Under the pieces are notes generated by a model, which was not told where the DNA came from, ran no database searches, and saw only the letters and a list, made by a program, of their open reading frames with translations. A stretch of 64,000 nt of DNA, from positions 23,185,700 through 23,249,699 of the forward strand of contig NC_065433.1 of assembly GCF_024362695.1 (NCBI RefSeq). The letters run 5' to 3'. The translations under genes were made by a program, and so were the position numbers. Positions 56,050 to 64,000 of the stretch are shown here, one piece after another; position 1 is the stretch's first letter; every line of letters starts with the position of its first letter. The DNA is from Pectinophora gossypiella. Its lineage: Eukaryota; Arthropoda; Insecta; Lepidoptera; Gelechiidae.

Positions 56050-57480
56050 TACAGATCCATCACTGCCCTCAGTTTCAAATTCAAACAGTTGAGTCGAATT
56101 GAGCACGTTATCCTGGTAGGGATTGAGCCTACTTGTATTATTGAAGGAAAGTGGACTATTATACAAAAAATAAATATAGAACCAATAATGGAAAAGATCG
56201 ATATGATAAATATTTTTTTGAAAGATGTTATGTTAAAATATAAAGTAGATGATATAAAACCTATTTATCAAAGAACTAAGATAATATTAGATCATGTAAG
56301 AGAAATATGTAATCATTTAGATGTTCAAAGTAAAACTAAAACAACTTATTAATGGGCTAGGTTCAGTAATTAAATCTATCACTGGCAACTTGGATCAAGA
56401 TGATTTAAATAGCATTCAAAAAGATTTCGAAACGCTTAAAGTTGCGTATAATAAACAAATTTCTGTAACCAATGATTCATTAGAAGAATATAATAATTAA
56501 ATAGCTAAGATAACTCAATTACAAAATGAAATTGAAAAGAAATATGTATTAATGACGAATAATAGAAATCAGCAGAGAGTAGCTATAGGTTTGTTATTAC
56601 AAGCTCAAACTCTACAAGAGGTAGCTGAAAGATTAAGTACTGCAATTCCTTTTTTTTGGACATGGTATGTATGACTATAGTATAATTCAATCTCATGTCT
56701 TGGAAAATACTGTAAAATCTATTCCTAAAATTATTATGATTTCCGATAATTTAAATGATATTGAACCATTCATAAAAGTAAGTAGTAAAATTATAACTAA
56801 TAGAGCATATTCCATTTTAGAAGTGCCATTAATTAAGCAAAACGTCTATCGAACTAGAAAAATTGTTCCAATCATCCTTAGTACCCCTGCCTGCCCCTAT
56901 CCTTTATTACAAAAGGTTACCATAGCTTACGACAAAGAAGATGTCTACCAGGTTGTGGACTGCAAGGAGCTTAACACATTAGTATGCAAGGGAAGCCTCA
57001 TAAGGATGGAAACATGTGAAACCGAAATTTTATTCAAGAAGGAAGGTATTAACTGTCAAACTGTTCCAGTTATATGCCCCGATGAAGAGATTCAACAGAT
57101 AACACCGAAAGCGATCTACATGTTTTTTTAATAAAACGTCTGAAATAAGGTTCCGGTCCGGCAATAAAGAAGAAAAGACTGTGTGGGCAAGGGGGTCATT
57201 TTGAGTGGAGATAATTGTGAGTTGACTGTTTCGGGAACACAGCTTTTCAAGTTAAGTGAATCAGAAGAAAATATTATTACTTATAGCTCAAATTGAATTA
57301 ATGGAAACAATACCAGAAGTTGAACTAAGATACGATAAATCGAAAATAACAGCAAAAAATAAGCAAATAAAAGAAATCCAGACTTTGACGATACAAGAAA
57401 TACAAAAAAAAATTTAATACAGCTGGATCGCCATTATCATCATAATTATAATTGCTATTCTATTGTATTTCAAATTTTAA
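56050..57480 (+). pseudogene. Errantivirus env-like remnant
   Basis: Third ORF region downstream of pol. 56089-56352 is open, then a frameshift, then a Gly-rich segment near 56350 typical of the start of the fusion subunit, a heptad-like stretch to about 56640, and an open piece at 56667-57131 with several cysteines. Near 57420-57478 an isoleucine-rich membrane segment ends the reading. Related to insect-retrovirus and baculovirus F-type proteins by position and layout (established for errantiviruses). Interrupted by stops and frameshifts; not functional. Confidence 0.7.
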
Positions 57481-57513
57481 AGATCCAAGGTTAGTTTGAA
57501 ACCATGGACTTCA

Positions 57514-57529
57514 AATTTGGAGGGGGACA
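57514..57529 (+). other. Polypurine tract
   Basis: TTTGGAGGGGGACA directly before the 3' LTR, the plus-strand priming site. Confidence 0.8.
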
Positions 57530-57911
57530 GTCAATCGACCCAACATGGGAAAGCATCTAAAAATATAATGACTTTGCACCAGACACCTATTGTTCAACCC
57601 AAAACCCTAACAATCTTGTTGACTCCTTGGACCACCATGAATGAGAGGTTTATTTTTGAAAACCAAACCCCCTTAATGGTCAGTAAGTCTTCAATGGAAT
57701 TATCTGTTTTATCTTCGTCCGGAACAATAGAGAAGTAATGGTCTGGCCACTATATAAGCCGCCTGCGCTCTGAAGACTGGATTCACACCACCAGTAGTTT
57801 TAGAATAGTTTAGGTCACTTTATGTAACTCTTTAACATAAGTACTTACTTATGTTAAAAATTTCAATAATAAATATTTTTTTTAAGTCAGTGAAGCTTCA
57901 GTTATTTTGAC
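57530..57911 (+). repeat. 3' LTR, 382 bp
   Basis: Starts GTCAATCGACCCAACATGGG, ends CAGTTATTTTGAC. Has TATATAAGCC at about 57749, an ordinary core promoter position, and AATAAATATT near the end. Confidence 0.9.
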
Positions 57912-57912
57912 T

Positions 57913-58024
57913 CGCGCGTATTGCGCCCGATTCCTTAAATGGCAATGGCGGCCACGTAAAGGCCTTTTGAGCCGGCCAAAGCGGTGTGTTGAGAGCTCTC
58001 AATCTGTTATGAATAAGGTTGTCA
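57913..58024 (+). repeat. Second copy of the 112-bp flank
   Basis: Partner of 50133-50244; see there. It continues uniquely into TTTAGCCAATTTCGC after the shared GGTTGTCA. Confidence 0.85.
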
Positions 58025-58154
58025 TTTAGCCAATTTCGCTCTTTGAGTCGCTCGATACTCGCCTGCCATAATAATGCTACGGGTACCTACTAGTCATAAG
58101 AAAAGTGTCATTTTATCGTGCACCCTGAGATATCTTTTCACAACTTCAACTTCC

Positions 58155-58417
58155 TCAACCTCTAATAATACTCTGAGTGTTCAACTCTTCCGTCTTTACG
58201 TAAACGTCGTAAGTTGGACAGTCAGTAATAAATGCGATTTTCTGATCTTTCTTTACACCATCAGTGACGTTAATTCCAGTCGCTTCCTGTGCTTTCGAAG
58301 ACTCGTTTAGGGACTCATTATATGATGGGGGCTCCTCAACGGTGGCAGCTGCCCTCTGACCTTCGTAGAGTACGTTGATATAGTTGTTAATTATGTACAG
58401 GAACAATATAGCGAGGC
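58155..58417 (-). CDS. Membrane-protein gene, last coding exon
   Basis: Begins after acceptor TATATTCCAG at 58418 and ends with TGA at 58155-58157. It supplies a transmembrane segment (ILFLYIINNYINVLYEG) then an 60-residue cytoplasmic-looking tail with EEPPSYNES, a PPxY motif of the kind bound by WW domains of Nedd4-type ubiquitin ligases, and a second Tyr-containing CPTYDVY. It joins the upstream exon in phase 1 (GACATAG|GC). Codon use and the absence of stops look like a real gene. Confidence 0.8.
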
Positions 58418-58761
58418 CTGGAATATAAATGAAATACAGCACTTTATTTTTGTTTCTTTTTTTCAGTATACATGTGTGTACCTAGCCGGAGGTATCTTAT
58501 TTTATTATAGGTCCGGTTTTTTACAGCAGAAACAGCCACTCTGATCTTCCTACTACAAAGTTTTATAAACAAATAAGTCGGACTCTCCGCCACATTACAA
58601 AAGGAATTATCATATAGCACCCTGCTTTGAAATCAAACATTTATTTTTATTTTGGCTGCTGGCCACCAGTTATGGAATTGAGTAAACAGATCCTTCGAGT
58701 TGATGCCACTGCTATAAAATACCTTAAGAAGAAGAAGAAGACCATTCTCGCACCAACTTAC

Positions 58762-58947
58762 CTATGTCGACGAGTTTCAAGAACCAGTAAGTCTCGACGG
58801 AGAAGCTGGCTTGGTAGGACGGCTGGCACATGATGTACACGACCTGTTGGAGGACTCCCTTCACCGCGGACAGGTAGAAGAACATTTTCATGGACTCAGG
58901 GTCTCTCTGGAAAATAAAGGTTCGGACAGCCCTCCTTTCATAAATAC
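58762..58947 (-). CDS. Membrane-protein gene, penultimate exon
   Basis: Acceptor TCCTTTACAG, donor GACATAG|GTAAGT. Encodes IYERRAVRTFIFQRDPES, then an amphipathic/hydrophobic run (MFFYLSAVKGVLQQVVYIM), an extracellular-looking CQPSYQASFSVETYWF, and the start of the next membrane helix (LKLVDIG). The exon enters in phase 1. Exon 61940-62185 leaves in phase 0, so an exon of length 3n+1 may be missing between them, or one boundary is misread. Confidence 0.8.
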
Positions 58948-59159
58948 CTGTAAAGGACAAGTCAAGCTCTCGACATACAGCTGGCGTGACAGGGCGCTAT
59001 CGCGTCACTAACTGTGTGACTAGTATCCTATATTTCAGTACCTAAATTATGACTACTAGCGCCCCGTCACGCTAACAATGTGGCGAGAGTTTACAAGTTC
59101 TATAATTGGCACCTTGTTTTCCATCCCTATTGTTTACTTTTATTAAGGTTGCTTGTCTT

Positions 59160-59345
59160 TTAATAAAACACATAATACATACATAAACTCACGCCTACTT
59201 GATACGATTACCCGCGAAGGGAACACCCAGCCCAATACATACTTCCGAAACTTCTCGGGTATGTGGGTTTTCTCACGATGTTTTATTTCACCACTGAGCA
59301 CGTGATAATATTTTTTAACATGAATTATAAACAAATTTGAAAACC
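59160..59345 (-). mobile_element. SINE-D body, intronic
   Basis: ACATAAACTCACGCCTACTT tail at left, CCACTGAGCACGTGATAAT at right, no tRNA head left. Lies in the host gene's intron. Confidence 0.65.
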
Positions 59346-60188
59346 CTTGTTGCACCGTTGTAAAGGTGACAATTCCTTCGTTGTTTGTTGCGACATCCTC
59401 GACAAGCTGTTAAACGCCTTCTATTTATTATTTTATTAGTTTTTTTTTTATTCCTAAAAGAAAATATTCAAATAAGACGAGTCCTTTTATAGACAGTTCA
59501 TTGGGTTTCTTATCAGGAAGGTAAAGGGTGAATATCAAATGTCAAGTTTGGTAGCGAATTTTCATATGATTTTTTCGTGAAAAATAGGGTTCCGACATCC
59601 TTTCAGATCCTTGGATCCTTCCTTTTTCATGTTGGAACCCAATTTTTCACGAAAAAATAATATGAAAGTTCGCCACCAAACTTGGCACATTTTGATATTC
59701 ACCCTAAAACGGTAGCCAAGTCTTGATAGACTGATGTCTACTAGGGGCAATATGAAGGGAATTGAATGGCGCATCAAAACACCCTTTGGCATTGTATAAA
59801 ATTGAAAAATATAGAAGAGAGAGTGGAACATCATAGAAATGTGGGTCGTATTGGAGAGCTATAACACAATAAGGTAAAAAAGCTTAGTAAAAATACATGA
59901 ATTGAGAACCTCATATTTTGAAGAGTAATAAAACGTACTAAAATTATATTTTAATTTGGGAGCGATTGTATCCCTCTTAGGACCTCGTATCAATAGTGGC
60001 TGCAAGTTGATTATTTGTGGCTCTGCTCATTCCATTAGGTATCACGGGCGCGAATATATGACCTACTTAATATATGGTAAATATAAAAGACAGTGGTGTA
60101 GTACTTATCAGCGCACCGCGCAGGCGCAACATAATGATGCATGTTTGATTATAATTTAATGAATATAGCACAGTATTGGTATTAATAA
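59346..60188. other. Intron; a short inverted pair
   Basis: GGGTGAATATCAAATGTCAA (59527) and TTGGCACATTTTGATATTCACCC (59680) with mirrored inner sequence form a palindrome of about 180 bp, probably a MITE. No exon recognised. Confidence 0.5.
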
Positions 60189-60497
60189 ATTAATGAGGAG
60201 CTCGGTGGCGCAGCGGTTAACGCGCTTGGTCTGCGATTGTTGAAGTTAAGCAACTTTCGCAAAGGCCGGTCATAGGATGGGTGACCACAAAAAAAAAAAA
60301 GTTTTCATCTCGAGCTCCTCCGTGCTTCGGAAGGCACGTTAAGACGTTGGTCCCGGCTGCATTAGCAGTCGTTAATAACCATCAATCCGCACTGGGCCCG
60401 CGTGGTGGTTTAAGGCCCGATCTCCCTATCCATCCATAGGGAAGGCCCGTGCCCCAGCAGTGGGGACGTTAATGGGCTGATGATGATGATGATTGGT
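60189..60497 (+). mobile_element. SINE-A, full length, intronic
   Basis: GAGGAGCTCGGTGGCGCAGC head, both 5S-like blocks, central domain, GATGATGATGATGAT tail. Flanked by TTGGTATTAATA-like repeats (60174 and 60495), imperfect at the 5' side. It is antisense to the host gene. Confidence 0.9.
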
Positions 60498-60814
60498 ATT
60501 AATATTATTTTCAAAACTTGTTATTGAGAAGTTTCTCGCACGCACCTTATAAACAAAGTGTAGCACGTAATAATGCTCCTGACATAAGTTATACATAAAA
60601 TCACGCCTATATCCCGTAGTTTAAAGTTTAAATAAAACATAGTGGAAATTATAGTTAAAAGTTAAAGTTAGGCACAATTCTAGCGTCTATCGTCCCACTG
60701 CTGGGCAAAGGCCTTCTCTTCATCCTTCCAGTCCTCAAGTTTTCGTCGAGCTGCCGATACCATAAGAAAAACATACAAATAAAATTACATACTAATTTAT
60801 AATAAAATACATAC

Positions 60815-61350
60815 ATACATACATACATAAACTCACGCCCGTAATCCCAAATGGGGTGGGCAGAGCCACAAGTAATCAAAGACAACTTGCAGCCACTGTT
60901 GATACGAAGTCCTAAGATGGATATGATGAACCTTATGGTGATAAGGGATCAGCCTATCGCCCATAACATTAGTCCATCATGTTAGAGGACGCAATCCCTC
61001 TGTCGGTTTTTACGACATGCCCGGGAAGACAAGCAGCTGAACGTGTTCTATGTTTTTTTTATTTGCTCCCAGAACAGCATAGAAGCAAATAATAAAATAA
61101 TAATAATTAATTAATAAATATTACTAATAATTAATATTAATTATTTATTTTATTAATTAATTTTATAATAATTATGTATAAAATAATTTGATTCACGTTT
61201 GGATCATAGATAATTGATATCACATGGTTAACGGTAAAAAAAAAAGTTTTGACTTAAACATAGCTGGCGAGGAGTGGGTGGACTATACACCTCTGCCTAC
61301 CCCTTCGGGGATACAGGCGTGATGCTATGTATAAAATAATATCATCATTA
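60815..61350 (+). repeat. Repeat cluster: ACATACATACATAAACTCAC and GGGATACAGGCGTGATG tails
   Basis: 60815-61050 matches 13720-13925. 61200-61330 has ATAATTGATATCACATGG and AACATAGCTGGCGAGG, SINE-D-like. Intronic. Confidence 0.55.
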
Positions 61351-61376
61351 TGGTACAAGAAGATCAAGGGCGTTAA

Positions 61377-61512
61377 AATGGCCACATCCATGCAATTCAT
61401 CTAAGAAAGCATTATTGCAATTTGACATTTGCGCATATTAAAGTGCGCAATGCAAACAAATGTCAAATAGCAATATTGCTTTTCTTAGATGAATTGCTTC
61501 GATGTGGCCATT
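61377..61512. mobile_element. Palindromic MITE with TTAA flanks
   Basis: AATGGCCACATCCATGCAAT to GCTTCGATGTGGCCATT, with inner arms ATTCATCTAAGAAAGCA / GCTTTTCTTAGATGAAT. TTAA on each side (61373-61376, 61513-61516) suits a piggyBac-type MITE, though TTAA is self-complementary and may belong to the arms. Confidence 0.7.
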
Positions 61513-61516
61513 TTAA

Positions 61517-61939
61517 CTCCCCAAGTATGCTCAACCCTATGCCAAGCCGCCATTGCTAGCCCTTTGATGACGTAAGTGTAACCACTGTGTTACCATTAAA
61601 TTGGTATCTCCAACGTTCCAAGGACGTAAATTTTAATATTGAAAATGAAGTAAATTACTGACTAATGCATTAAATTACTATTACTTGTCACATAAATAAA
61701 TTACTATTACTTGTATTAAAAATCATTAATACTGTAAGTAAATCTTTTACTAAAAGTTCAAAATTTCCTTGCAAAGTCAATATAAAAACATTGGTCGTGG
61801 GTAATTTTTTGTGGGTAAATTTATTTTTTACGAAATGGCAACTCAGAATGCAATGACGTCAGCTGGGCTAACCTTGAAATGTTAGCTGTCACTTTTGAGC
61901 ATACCTTGTTTTCTTGCACCATTATCATCATAATCTTAC
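61517..61939. other. Intron, nothing recognised
   Basis: Low-complexity AT-rich stretch; no exon found. Confidence 0.4.
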
Positions 61940-62185
61940 CCTGTATATCGCCGAGATGAATGACAAGACAAACTTTAGCCAGATGACATTGATGAGGAAG
62001 TTCAGGACATCCACCAGGTAGATATGCAGCATGCCAGGGTAGCATACGGGGACCGACGGTATGCTCATGTAGACCTCGTGGAAGTTGTTGGCGGTCAGGG
62101 TCATGGGGAACGGGAAGAAGCCATGGGTGCCCAGGTTAAGGAGCAGCAGCAACGGCTCCAACCACGGCCATTCTACTGCCCGCAA
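61940..62185 (-). CDS. Membrane-protein gene, middle exon
   Basis: 246 bp between acceptor TTTTACCCTCAG and donor TACAGG|GTAAGA, 82 codons with no stop, phase 0 at both ends. Starts LRAVEWPWLEPLLLLLNL, with a loop TANNFHEVYMSIPSVPVC and a long hydrophobic stretch (LHIYLVDVLNFLINVIWL, FVLSFISAIY). Together with the other exons it predicts a small protein with about four membrane spans. Candidate families are insect tetraspan proteins such as pasiflora/fire-exit or LAPTM-like proteins; this is a guess from layout and the PPxY tail, not a recognised match. Confidence 0.8.
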
Positions 62186-62226
62186 CTGAGGGTAAAAGAA
62201 AAATCAAATCAAATCAAAAACTTTAC

Positions 62227-62472
62227 TGAGCCGCCAAAGGCTCCTGACATGACTCATGTAACGACTACTTACTTACATCAGTAAGTAGTAACCGGGATTA
62301 ACGGCTTAAAGCCTTCCGAGGCACGGATCATCTTACTTTCGGACAATCAGGTGATCAGCCTGTAATGTCCTAACCAAACTGATCACAAAGTAATTTTTGT
62401 GATATTCGCCCACCGGGATTCGAACCCGGGTCCTCTGGATCGTGAGCCTAACCACTGGACCACGGAGGCCGT
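62227..62472 (-). mobile_element. SINE-B, 3'-shortened, intronic
   Basis: GAGCCGCCAAAGGCTCCTGA at left, GACCACGGAGGCCGT at right. It begins 42 bases from the exon 62185 acceptor, preceded by AAATCAAATCAAATCAAAAA. Confidence 0.85.
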
Positions 62473-62606
62473 ATTATTTATTTTAATAATATTATAAGTA
62501 TTTATTGTTCAACTGCAATTCTTTTATTTATTATTTTTTTGTTATAGGATAACTATTTAAAGTTTACTTAGCAGTTCTTGATAGTACCACTGTACTATTC
62601 ACTATG

Positions 62607-62761
62607 TACAGTCATGACTAATATCATGTACCCACTTTCTAACCCTTTAGAACCCTGTCGTACTATCATATTTGTCATTGAATGAGACTTACGGTTTAAT
62701 TTGTCAAAAAAGCTAATGTGACATGGTATCAAAGTGTTACATATTAGTACTCGTAACCGTA
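62607..62761. mobile_element. MITE-B, full length
   Basis: TACAGTCATGACTAATATCA to AGTACTCGTAACCGTA, TA ends. Same family as 19811-19955. It touches a MITE-D 2 bases later. Confidence 0.75.
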
Positions 62762-62763
62762 CC

Positions 62764-63101
62764 TGCAGACACCTAATTTTATTTTAAGTTATACCCGCCA
62801 TTTTATTATCCCCCGAAAGGGAAAGGGACAGATGATTGACAACTGTTAATTTCAAAATGAATGAATTAATAACCCGAATGAATAAAATAGGCATCTCGCT
62901 GACATATAAAAAATATTGGGTTATTGGGCAATATAAAATTTTGGGAGAGATTTTAATTTTCTGCCTAAAATTGAGGTGTGTTCCATAAATTTTATGCCTA
63001 TCGATTGCTCGTCCATTTCATTTTCGGCGGATAAGAAAATGACAGGTACTCGTATATAACTTAAAATAAAATTAGATGGTGTCTGCAGGAATTAGCACCA
63101 A
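62764..63101. mobile_element. MITE-D, near full length
   Basis: CTGCAGACACCTAATTTTAT to GTCTGCAGGAATTAGCACCA. Inserted beside, or partly into, the MITE-B end. Confidence 0.8.
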
Positions 63102-63537
63102 TAACTGCGTAAACTTCAAACAACTTACAAAACGTTGATGTATAAAATACTTCTGATTTAGAATAGTATAATAGTTACGGAGATGTTTCATATTATTCAG
63201 GAAGTTGTTATGGTAAAAATATTTAAATGAAATAAGCTTAAGATGGTATGCACTGGAATTAGCAATACCGAGCTACAATAATAACTATTATTGTTAACTC
63301 AGTAGTGTTATTGCAACTCGATAGTTCAACAATTTTGATATTTAAATGTGGTGTATTATTCAGACTATAAAGTCACTTCGTTTAATATAAAGCTGCGGCA
63401 TATCGCGTGATGAATTCAAACATATTGACGGTGTATAGAAGCGTTTAGTAAGAGCGTTTTCACGTGCGATTAGTTTGTACCGGGATTGTATGAAGCTTGG
63501 CAATAGGATAGTATCAAATACAAAAAAAAGAACTTAC

Positions 63538-63624
63538 GCTGTTCAGATTGATATCACATTCGAAGCCATCGGAGACTATAGCAGTAATCAGAACATGGAT
63601 CACTATGTCGACCACCGCCGCCAC
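63538..63624 (-). CDS. Membrane-protein gene, first exon visible
   Basis: 87 bp between acceptor GTTCTCAG and donor AACAGC|GTAAGT; 29 codons, phase 0 out. Encodes VAAVVDIVIHVLITAIVSDG, a membrane helix, then FECDINLNS. The N-terminal exon(s) must lie beyond the right edge of the window, since the helix has no start codon. The 1.35 kb intron to the next exon carries three transposons. Confidence 0.78.
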
Positions 63625-63699
63625 CTGAGAACGTAAACATCATTGTATATTAATACTTCCGGCGACTATACGTGGACTTTTTATAATTTTGTTGGTGAT

Positions 63700-63949
63700 T
63701 GTAGTGTATTCGTCTCAATATAATTATATTAAATAAACATCGGCTCGTTGCCACACACTACGTCTTCACTCCACCCCTGTACATACCCGTACAGTTTACT
63801 TTTTAATTGTGGACACCGCGTAGTGCATTGCCCGAGACTACAGAATAATATATATGTGAATCGATTATATCGATTCAAGTATTTAAAATATTATTTACAT
63901 ATTTAATTATACCTACGTGTATTACAATAAGATGTTTTTATGTACTACA
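63700..63949 (+). mobile_element. Solo LTR (copy 2), SINE-free
   Basis: TGTAGTGTATTCGTCTCAAT to TATGTACTACA, 250 bp, perfect 5-bp duplication GTGAT (63695-63699, 63950-63954). It is the uninterrupted counterpart of 3570-4126 and lies in an intron or 5' region of the host gene, antisense to it. Confidence 0.88.
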
Positions 63950-64000
63950 GTGATCTTAACACCGTTTAAATGTACACATGTTTTTTCCTTTTTCCAGTAG

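Larger units (their letters stand above)
50241..57911 (+). mobile_element. Endogenous errantivirus (Gypsy/TED-like), decayed
   Basis: 7.7 kb LTR provirus in the order LTR, leader array, gag, pol, env-like, polypurine tract, LTR. LTR ends are GTCAA...TTGAC. The primer site TGGCGCCCAACGTGGGG is the type described for gypsy and retroviral lysine-tRNA primers. Multiple stops, frameshifts and a deletion covering most of RNase H show that it cannot make Pol. It lies about 240 bases downstream of the stop of the minus-strand host gene. Confidence 0.9.

Overview
This window looks like repeat-saturated nuclear DNA from a moth or butterfly. It is AT-rich. It carries Helitrons ending in a hairpin plus CTAG, SINEs sharing a lepidopteran-type central domain, an RTE-type LINE with a GAT-repeat tail, a mag-like Gypsy element and a TED-like endogenous errantivirus. 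I found no prokaryotic features, CRISPR arrays or rRNA operons, and no tRNA gene that is not part of a SINE.

Layout. At 0-4 kb are an intact Tc1/mariner transposase, a short Helitron and a solo LTR carrying a SINE. At 4-8 kb are SINEs, palindromic MITEs and LINE tails. At 8.4-11.9 kb is a DNA transposon with terminal inverted repeats (TIRs), filled by a microsatellite and a 5'-truncated RTE LINE. At 13-18 kb are MITEs and a 2.5 kb THAP-domain transposon with 40-bp perfect TIRs and an 8-bp target-site duplication (TSD), nested in another MITE. At 19-34 kb are SINEs, hairpin MITEs and a 2 kb Helitron with a 134-bp tandem array, plus one plausible TATA-driven first exon near 26.3 kb. At 34.3-40.5 kb is a young, full-length Gypsy element on the minus strand with identical LTRs, an apparent 153-bp intron splitting pol from gag-protease, and a probable leader intron. 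At 40.5-50 kb is mostly unassigned DNA with repeat fragments. At 50.2-57.9 kb is a decayed errantivirus on the plus strand with six tandem primer-binding-site/leader units and a 112-bp duplication of flanking DNA on both sides. At 58.1-63.6 kb are four exons of one host gene on the minus strand, encoding a multi-pass membrane protein with a PPxY tail, its introns loaded with SINEs and MITEs. At 63.7-63.95 kb is a second solo LTR of the 3.6 kb family, which preserves the empty site for the SINE in the first copy.

The strongest observations are the THAP transposon, whose only protein appears to be a DNA-binding domain plus coiled coil (compare truncated P-element repressors), the intron-bearing Gypsy, the primer-binding-site array, and a SINE whose head joins tRNA-like and 5S rRNA-like promoter parts and whose tail resembles that of the RTE LINE in the same window. 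Coordinates of repeats are hand-read; where TSDs are quoted the ends are exact, elsewhere they may be off by about 10 bases.
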